A stretch of DNA of 64,000 bases, from positions 21,525,807 to 21,589,806 of the forward strand of contig OY783206.1 in assembly GCA_963678705.1 (NCBI GenBank), in the 5' to 3' direction. This document shows, piece by piece, positions 58,120 through 64,000 of the stretch. Numbering within the stretch: the stretch's first letter is position 1; the number at the start of each line of letters is the position of its first letter. The DNA comes from Panorpa germanica. Lineage: Eukaryota; Arthropoda; Insecta; Mecoptera; Panorpidae. The translations under genes were made by a program, and so were the position numbers. Below the pieces are notes generated by a model that was not told the origin of the DNA, searched no databases, and saw only the letters and a program-made list of their open reading frames with translations.

Positions 58120-59799
58120 ATGACGACATCAGTGAGTGCTACAAGATTTGAGCTGTTGAGTAAGGACAATTATGAAGCCTGGAAAATTCGTGTTGAGGCG
58201 CTATTGATCAAAAATGATTTGTGGGAATATGTCAGTGGTGAAAAACCGATTCCTGTTGCTGCGGAAAATAATCAAGAAGAAAGAAATGGATGGATAAAAA
58301 TTGATCGTAAAGCTAAGTCAGAAGTAATATTAGCAATTAGTTCAACGGAATTGCAGCATGTCCGAGGTTGTAATACTTCTCATGAAGTTTGGCAAAAACT
58401 TGCCTCAGTTTATGCTTCCAAAGGACCTGCAAGAAAAGCTTTATTACTTAAGCAACTTATGCTTCACAAGATGTCTGAATGTGGTGATGTCAGGGATCAT
58501 GTAAACAAGTTTTCGGATATAGTTGATCGACTTGGAGCTATGGATATTGAAGTGAATAAAGATTTATTGTCTGTAATGTTATTATATAGTCTACCAGATA
58601 GCTATGAAGGCTTTAAATGTGCTATGGAATCACGTGATGAACTCTTGGAGGTTGAAGCTCTTAAGGTTAAGATACTTGAGAAGAGTGAAATTGGTTCAAA
58701 TTCAGTTGTTGAGTTAGCTGGAAATGTAAGGGCTGAAAATCAACCGAGTTACAAAAATATTTTTAAAGGATATTGTTTTAAATGTGGAAAACAAGGACAT
58801 AAGTCTGCTGAATGTCCAACTCAATTGAAACCAAATTTCAGAAGAAATAGACCAGATAGACAGAATAGATACACACAAGAAAACCAATGTTCTCAAGCGG
58901 ATGATGATACTTTTGCAGTATTTAATGTTGAATTTGCTGGTAGTGTTCCAAGTTGTCGACCTTGGATTCTTGATAGTGGCTGTACAACACATTTATGTGG
59001 TGATAAACAATTATTTAAGTCTTTAAATGAAGAAATTAGTGGGAAAATAAATTTGGCTAATCAAGCAAATAGTGAAATCAAAGGAAAAGGTACTGTTAAT
59101 TTGTCGATTAGTAATGGTAAACAGCTGAGGTCAGTAGATTTTTCAAACACATTATTTGTACCAGATTTAAGGTCAAATCTAGTATCAGTTGCTAAAATTA
59201 CTAATAAGGATCATGAAATTCTATTTAAAAAGGATTCAGCTGTAATTATGGATATGACTGGAAATGTTAAATTTGTTGCTGAAAGGCGTGGTGATCTCTA
59301 TTATTTACAAGAAGGTAATGAAGAAGCTTGTATTGGAGAAGATAAAGCTAATTCTGAGTTATTGATGTGGCATTGTCGTATGGGTCATTTAAATGCTAAG
59401 GATTTATTTCGGGTGATTAATCAGAATACTACAAGTAAAGTAACCTCTGAACAATTGAAATGTTTGTCAAGATGTGAAGTGTGTCTACGAGGCAAGATGA
59501 CAGGGTTACCGTTTTCAGGAAGTGAACGACAGAGTGAAGAACTTCTTGAAATAGTTCATACAGATATTGTTGGACCGTTTAGGACACAATCAGTGAATGG
59601 AGCAAAATATTTTATTACATTTATTGATGATTATTCTCGATGGTGTGAAGTATACTTTCTTAAACAGAAGAGTGGTGCACTAGAAGCTTTCAAAATGTAT
59701 CAAAATCAAGCTGAACGTATGACAGGGAAGAAGATTAAGTATCTTCAAAGTGATAATGGTAAAGAGTATTGTAATACTGAGATGGATTCACGTCGGTGA
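58120..59799 (+). CDS. copia gag-pol polyprotein, 3'-truncated (559 codons)
   Basis: Copia/Ty1-type retrotransposon polyprotein, needed for particle formation, cleavage and integration. In order: gag of the copia (UBN2-like) type at about 8-200; CCHC knuckle CFKCGKQGHKSAEC at 219-232; aspartic protease with D-S-G at 285-287; pre-integrase zinc region with H418, H423, C452, C455; integrase core with D482 (HTDIVGP) and D545 (QSDNGKEY). The frame breaks after EYCNTEMDS, before the expected catalytic Glu, so the rest of integrase, all of reverse transcriptase/RNase H and the 3' LTR are absent (family length about 1,400 residues). The remaining frame has no internal stop, so the truncation looks recent. 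The ATG follows the primer-binding site directly. Confidence 0.9.
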   Translation: MTTSVSATRFELLSKDNYEAWKIRVEALLIKNDLWEYVSGEKPIPVAAENNQEERNGWIKIDRKAKSEVILAISSTELQHVRGCNTSHEVWQKLASVYASKGPARKALLLKQLMLHKMSECGDVRDHVNKFSDIVDRLGAMDIEVNKDLLSVMLLYSLPDSYEGFKCAMESRDELLEVEALKVKILEKSEIGSNSVVELAGNVRAENQPSYKNIFKGYCFKCGKQGHKSAECPTQLKPNFRRNRPDRQNRYTQENQCSQADDDTFAVFNVEFAGSVPSCRPWILDSGCTTHLCGDKQLFKSLNEEISGKINLANQANSEIKGKGTVNLSISNGKQLRSVDFSNTLFVPDLRSNLVSVAKITNKDHEILFKKDSAVIMDMTGNVKFVAERRGDLYYLQEGNEEACIGEDKANSELLMWHCRMGHLNAKDLFRVINQNTTSKVTSEQLKCLSRCEVCLRGKMTGLPFSGSERQSEELLEIVHTDIVGPFRTQSVNGAKYFITFIDDYSRWCEVYFLKQKSGALEAFKMYQNQAERMTGKKIKYLQSDNGKEYCNTEMDSRR

Positions 59800-60062
59800 A
59801 GATAGCAGCGGATTCGATAGCAGTCGATTCGGACTAGTGTTGTAAATCAAAACTAATTCGGTGTTAAATCGAAATTCAAATTACATGGCTAATCGGAACA
59901 TTTAAGCAAATATTTAAGTAATAATAGACTGTAGAAGTATTAAGTAACCTAAATATTATTATATAATGAATAAATTAACCAATTAGTGTCTTATATTGCT
60001 GTTTTAATATAGGAAAATAAAATGCAAACGAACATCTAAATAATCATAACTTTTTGATATTA
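59800..60062. other. Junction zone between copia and the satellite array
   Basis: Starts at the abrupt end of copia homology. Contains short GCAGYCGATTCG-type repeats (59806-59835), a motif seen again as GGCAGTCGATTCAG near 60434. Non-coding. Confidence 0.45.
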
Positions 60063-60660
60063 TTTTTTTATAAATAGGTTAACTAATATGTCTCTTAGGT
60101 AATTACAAAATTTCAGCCGTCACAAATTCTTATTTTCTACAAAAAGTGCAATTTAGTGAAACTATATACAGCTCTGTTTCATATCTGTGCGGCAAGTCAT
60201 AAGAAGCTTAAAAATCTAAAAAAAATTATCATTTAATGAAATTATTTGTTTATAAATAGTTTAACTAATATGTCTCTTAGGTAGTTACAAAATTTCAGCC
60301 ATCACAAATTCTTATTTTCTTCAAAAAGTGCAATTTAGTGAAACTATATACAGCTCTGTTTCATATTTGTATTGGCAACTTATAAGATGTCAAATTCAAA
60401 GATAACCTAAAAATTCAGTACGTTTATAAAATCTGGCAGTCGATTCAGTGACAGCTCTGTTCCATATCTGTGCGGCAACATATAAGATATTTAAAAATCG
60501 TAAAAACCTCATTATGTAATAAAATTATTTTTCTATAAATAGCAATTGCAATTTATATAAAATTAAATTTGCAATAATATTGCAATTTAGTAAATTCCTA
60601 TACAATGACAGCTCGGTTTCATATTTGTATAGGCAACTTATAAGATGTAAAATTCAAAGA
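60063..60660. repeat. Tandem array of ~180-bp units, about three copies
   Basis: AACTAATATGTCTCTTAGGT, AAATTTCAGCC, AAAAAGTGCAATTTAGTGAA and CAGCTCTGTTTCATAT recur at 60078 and 60260, and the last motif again near 60450 and 60610. Each unit ends GGCAACTTATAAGATGT or a variant. The array runs directly into the truncated last exon of the SGNH gene and may be subterminal repeats of its transposon (inference). Confidence 0.75.
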
Positions 60661-60666
60661 TAACCC

Positions 60667-60853
60667 AAAAATAATTCCCGTATATCTAGGACATGAATAT
60701 AAGGATCTGAAATTATATTCTGGTTAAATAAATAAAAAGAAAATTTTGATGAAATTAGTAAAGTAACTTACGGCTTTTTGACAATGATAAAATTCTTTCG
60801 TTGTATTTGTCTAAGGTTTTTATTTTTTTAGGGTCATTTTCCCATATTGGCGG
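60667..60853. repeat. 187-bp inverted repeat, left arm
   Basis: Reverse complement of 63467-63653; no mismatch was found by reading both arms base by base. It covers part of exon 3, the intron and the first part of exon 4 of the SGNH gene. Confidence 0.85.
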
Positions 60854-61619
60854 AGTGGGCAAAGTTAACCATATAGCTCTAGATGAAGTTTCGCTTAGTA
60901 TCTTTGCAATACTTGAAATATTGTAAGTAAATGCTTGATAGTGTTTTTCCTGAAAGCAAATTTGGTCGTATTTTATATTGTTATACATATAGCTATATTT
61001 AAGGTTACTTAATATAATGTTTTATGCTTACTTTCATAATGTCATTTATTCCGATCATTATGATGGCATTTTGTGTCAGTAAGGGATTACCATCATGATA
61101 TCATCCATTAAATTCACTGATTTTCTACCACTTTTTGCGAATTCTACGTGGTTAAATTCTATTTCTTTTTTAAATAAAATCTTTTTGGCATATCTTACCA
61201 GAAAAGAGTCTCCATAAAGAGTCCATGTAGAATACTTGGAAATTTAAAATAAATGTTGTTACTTTACGGCATCCAATTACACACAATTACAATACATACA
61301 TTCCATTACTTAGAAGTTTTGTAGTTATACTTACGAGAACATTATTACTATTAAGAGCGTCAGACTTGCTTGTTGACAAGTTTGTTTGTTAAAAATATAT
61401 TTCATTAGGTATCTCAAATTTAAATAAAGTTTAACTTACTTGCAAATGGTAGTACAAATTTCGTCTTGAGTATTGTATATTTATGAAAAATTTTGTTGCA
61501 CAAATTTTACATTCAGCGTTCAACAATTTATTTTTGTTTAATTGTGTATGATCTTCCCCTTCCGGGTTATCATTAATTTTGAAAAACTTACTCAACCCAA
61601 CTGAAAAACGCACAGACAT
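60667..61619 (-). pseudogene. BED zinc finger - SGNH hydrolase gene, exons 1-3 and part of exon 4
   Basis: Exon 1, 61619-61440: ATG, then AECKICATKFF...YYHLQ, a BED-type C-x2-C...H finger, ending CAA|GTAAGT. Exon 2, 61234-61032: YGDSFLVRYAKKI (the G-D-S nucleophile block) and, after a one-base frameshift near 61085, IGINDIMK (the G-x-N-D block), ending AAA|GTAAGC. Exon 3, 60949-60772 after CTTTCAG: AIWLTLPTPPIW...KYNERI, like SGNH/GDSL block IV, ending |GTAAGT. Exon 4 from 60706: HPYIHVLDIREL, then broken after 60667 into the tandem array. Phases 0, 0 and 1 agree. SGNH enzymes are Ser esterases or lipases; the substrate is unknown. The frameshift plus lost C-terminus (block V His) suggest a non-functional copy. 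Confidence 0.7.
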
Positions 61620-61639
61620 GGTAATAATCAAAATATTTT

Positions 61640-62085
61640 AAAATAAGGTAAATGTTGTTATACTTTAAAGAATGAGTGAAAAATAGAAATTGATTAAAAA
61701 CATTAGGTATTGGTGCTGCAGTTTGTTAAACTTTTTTCTCTATTTGATGCTATCTCCGTCTACTCGATATTTTATAATGAGCTTATTTATTAAATATGGT
61801 CGTCCTTCTGGTATCTGGGGCAAGAGGTCTTTTGCGCTATTTAATTTAAGCATTCGTGTTACTTATTTTACTATAATGTATATAACTATCGAAATTGACC
61901 CTTGCAGTTTAATGATTGGTACAGATTGGTGTGACATTAACATGCGACATCCAACATTTATATATTTTCATTCATAAGTTGTCATTATTTAGACATGAGT
62001 GTACTAAATGTGTTGTACTTTTAACGTACGGACTAGCGACGATTAGCGACATTAACATGCGACACTAACAAAACTCTTACTTTTG
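61640..62085. other. Divergent spacer between SGNH gene and transposase leader
   Basis: Presumed two-way promoter region. GACATTAACATGCGACA appears at 61932 and again at 62049. An open frame at 61690-61977 starts at TTG and shows no domain. Confidence 0.4.
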
Positions 62086-62280
62086 CTATTTTTTAAAATT
62101 TCAAGTAGTATTTTTATGAAACAAAAATGTTCCAAAGATATGTTGGTAAATCAAATAAATTAGGGTTTTGAAGAATGTCTCGAACAAAAGGGTCGAGTAC
62201 CTACACAGTCTCCAGTATAATCTCATTGAGCGTTGACGTTCATTTTTAGTTGCGTTTGGTAAATAAATAAAAATAATGGA
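62086..62280 (+). mobile_element. Transposon leader shared with 49830-50010
   Basis: ATGAAACAAAAATGTTCC, CGAACAAAAGGGTCGAG and CACAGTCTCCAGTATAATC are found in the same order in the non-coding relative, linking the ORF downstream to a dispersed transposon family. Confidence 0.6.
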
Positions 62281-62282
62281 AA

Positions 62283-62506
62283 ATGGAAATTAATACGAAT
62301 ACAAATATTATTACATGTTCTTCACATTCTGAGAACCCTAATTTTAATGTGATTTCTACAGATAATATTTTATTAAAATCTCCAATCACGACAATAAATT
62401 CTCTTGAACCGTTTTTAGATAATGTTACCAACATAAATAAATCACTAGATCTGAAAAATGTAATTGATAATAACAACTTACTTGATAATTTATCACGTAA
62501 CAACTA
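62283..62506 (+). CDS. Small ORF upstream of the transposase-like gene
   Basis: 74 codons from ATG, Asn/Ile/Thr-rich, no domain recognised. It overlaps the following ORF's upstream extension in another frame. It could be the N-terminal exon of the transposase or chance; the stop lies just before the ATG at 62510. Confidence 0.3.
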
Positions 62507-62509
62507 ACA

Positions 62510-63486
62510 TGGATACCATACCTCCTTCCCAATTTGTTTTTTACATCTCCATTGAAATTTGGAACAAATTATATGTTTATAGGGAAACTATTCCTACTCT
62601 CAGATTATCTACTGGCTGGACCAGTATTTTTGCTCGTGAATTTTCAAAATTTAATAGCCGTTGTGTTCTTAAATTTACCTATGGGAAATTAAAATCTGGA
62701 AAACGAAAAATTAATTGTCATTTTTTTCATGGAAAAGCGGTATGCAAATTTCAATCATGTGCAGCATACTATTTTGATATTATTGACGAACCCTGTAATT
62801 ATTCAAACGTCGGTGTTCACGTAACACAAATCGGAACATTTTATCATCAAGTAAATGAATGTCAAAGGAGACAAATCCGTAATGAAGAACGCACTAGAAT
62901 TAAACAGCTATTAAAAATTGATAATCCAAAGATAGTGCATCTTAATGAAATATGCCAGACCCCAAAATCTTCATTGCTCTCTGGTAATTATACCAAAAAT
63001 CAGAACTTAGCGACCATTCGTAAAGTCGCAAGTGAACTGAAATCCGATATAGATTTAGATAAAGATGTCTTATTACATATTCACAAATATAGTAAATTAT
63101 CTGATTCTGTTTGGAATTCAGACGGAAATTGTAACGTCTTGCCGCAAGGTATTTATGTAGATACATTTGATAAATATTGTATACATTTTTGTTCAGAGCA
63201 GCAGGTTAAATTATTAGTTAATATGCGTGGGCCAGTTTCAGTACACGCAGACGCCACTGGTTCGTTAATAAATAAAACGAAGTTATTTGAAAAACAATTC
63301 TATTTATATTCTGTTGTAATGGATTACAATAAAAAAACACTTCCCATATTTCAATTTTTAACATGTAACCATACCCAATTTAATATTACCCATAGAATAA
63401 GTGAATTTATTCAATTTGTTAAACAAATTTACCCCAATCATCGGCCGCGTTTAATTCATAAGGTAACCGCCAATATGGGAAAATGA
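62510..63486 (+). pseudogene. Transposase-like protein, C-terminally truncated
   Basis: From ATG 62510 (a longer in-frame start exists at 62464). Seen: basic, Cys-containing N-terminal part with CHFFHGKAVCKFQSC (possible DNA-binding zinc site, about residues 66-81), then VSVHADATGSLINK near 243-256 followed by FYLYSVVMDYNKKTLPIFQF and LTCNHTQFNI. The D-A-T-G block followed by a hydrophobic strand resembles the first catalytic Asp region of MULE-like or other DDE transposases; the family could not be fixed. Homology ends at HKVT, where the reading frame crosses into the SGNH inverted-repeat arm and stops four codons later; the rest of the DDE core is missing. Confidence 0.6.
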
Positions 63487-63653
63487 CCCTAAAAAAATAA
63501 AAACCTTAGACAAATACAACGAAAGAATTTTATCATTGTCAAAAAGCCGTAAGTTACTTTACTAATTTCATCAAAATTTTCTTTTTATTTATTTAACCAG
63601 AATATAATTTCAGATCCTTATATTCATGTCCTAGATATACGGGAATTATTTTT
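63467..63653. repeat. 187-bp inverted repeat, right arm
   Basis: Mate of 60667-60853. Begins CCGCCAATATGGG, directly after the transposase codons, and ends in ATTATTTTT, beyond which the two arms diverge. Confidence 0.85.
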
Positions 63654-63693
63654 ACAAAATAATAAAGTGAATGGACACTTGTTTGAGCAGTAA
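63467..63693 (+). pseudogene. SGNH hydrolase gene, 3' portion (part of exon 3 plus full exon 4)
   Basis: Exon 3 remainder 63467-63548 ends SLSKS C|GTAAGT; exon 4, 63614-63693 after TTTCAG, reads HPYIHVLDIRELFLQNNKVN then GHLFEQ and stop. GHL near the end fits the block V His of SGNH hydrolases (usually D-x-x-H), which the left copy lacks. No upstream exons on this strand. Confidence 0.65.
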
Positions 63694-64000
63694 GAACATG
63701 AAGTTTATACTTAAATACATACTTATATAAATAAATAAATACACAGACTCATATATGATATACATTCCCTATTTACAGATTCTACAAGAAAAACAATAAA
63801 CCCGATCAATTACATTGGAATATAAATGGGATGCTTAAAGTACATAAAATAATTGCACAACATATTTAAACAATGTACTAAAATCAACCACCTACTATAC
63901 TAAGAATGAACTAGAATTAAATAAAATATAGCTGTTTAATTAGTAATCGAGCTGTCATGGTAATTAGTTTCAATAAATTATAATTTTTAAAGTAAATAAA
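63694..64000. other. Unassigned AT-rich end of window
   Basis: Nothing recognised. Confidence 0.4.

Larger units (their letters stand above)
21592..64000 (+). other. Presumed intron 1 of the homeobox gene (to window end)
   Basis: Starts at the GTAGGA donor. No + strand stretch coding a homeodomain (no W-F-Q-N-R-R-type frame) was recognised after it, so either the intron runs past the window or the gene is broken. Everything recognisable inside is repeat or transposon DNA, listed separately. That the whole interval is intronic is inference. Confidence 0.35.

Noticed and set aside
61690-61977. 95-codon + strand frame
   Set aside because: Starts at TTG, shows no domain and lies in a divergent promoter-like spacer.
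21592-64000. Search for a homeobox exon
   Set aside because: No frame coding a W-F-Q-N-R-R-type helix 3 was recognised by eye; a computed six-frame homeodomain search would be decisive.
1-64000. CRISPR arrays or bacterial defence islands
   Set aside because: Repeats are dispersed MITEs, LINEs and SINEs; splice sites and LTRs show a eukaryotic genome.
58097-64000. 3' LTR of the copia element
   Set aside because: No second TGTTGGAATTAC was found before the window end.

Overview
The window is AT-rich eukaryotic DNA (roughly two thirds A+T by eye), most likely from an insect or another arthropod. The evidence is a NK-type homeobox gene exon resembling ladybird/Lbx, a copia element primed on the initiator-tRNA anticodon arm, Jockey-like LINE tails, mariner relics and a dense population of hAT-type and other MITEs. 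Nothing looks prokaryotic: there are no operons, no long back-to-back ORFs and no CRISPR array. Most short open frames are chance frames inside repeats.

Layout. 1-20.2 kb is intergenic DNA packed with dispersed repeats: at least five copies or fragments of a ~620-bp MITE (called R1 here), a short unit (R2) built around AGCTTGTGGCAAGCT, Tc1/mariner relics, a tRNA-derived SINE with a target-site duplication, LINE 3' ends, hAT MITEs with 8-bp duplications, and two long (AT)n tracts. At 20.4-21.6 kb lies the only clear host gene: a promoter region with a TCTCGCGAGA palindrome, a leader with two tiny upstream ORFs, and coding exon 1 of a ladybird-like homeodomain protein on the + strand. The exon ends at a good splice donor (21591/21592). 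No homeobox exon was recognised afterwards, so the remaining 42 kb would be intron 1 if the gene is intact.

21.6-57.8 kb is again mosaic repeat DNA: hAT MITEs (one nested in another with a perfect duplication), Jockey-like LINE C-termini in a row on the minus strand at 41.4-43.6 kb, and several TIR-bearing MITE families (R7, R9, R10, RA, a long-TIR foldback at 50.7-51.0 kb). At 57.9-59.8 kb sits a copia retrotransposon with 5' LTR, primer-binding site and an open gag-protease-integrase frame that stops abruptly before the third integrase catalytic residue.

59.8-63.7 kb is the most unusual part. A tandem array of ~180-bp units abuts a multi-exon, transposon-like gene coding a BED-type zinc finger followed by an SGNH (GDSL-type) hydrolase, on the minus strand. 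A divergent + strand ORF codes a transposase-like protein with an H-A-D-A-T-G block. The segment between them is bounded by a ~187-bp inverted repeat that looks identical in both arms and carries the 3' half of the SGNH gene. Flipping the segment would exchange the SGNH C-terminus between a truncated end and one carrying a plausible catalytic His. This is the best candidate for an undescribed system, though an assembly or rearrangement artefact must be excluded.

All homology calls were made by eye. Family names R1-R11 and RA are local labels only.
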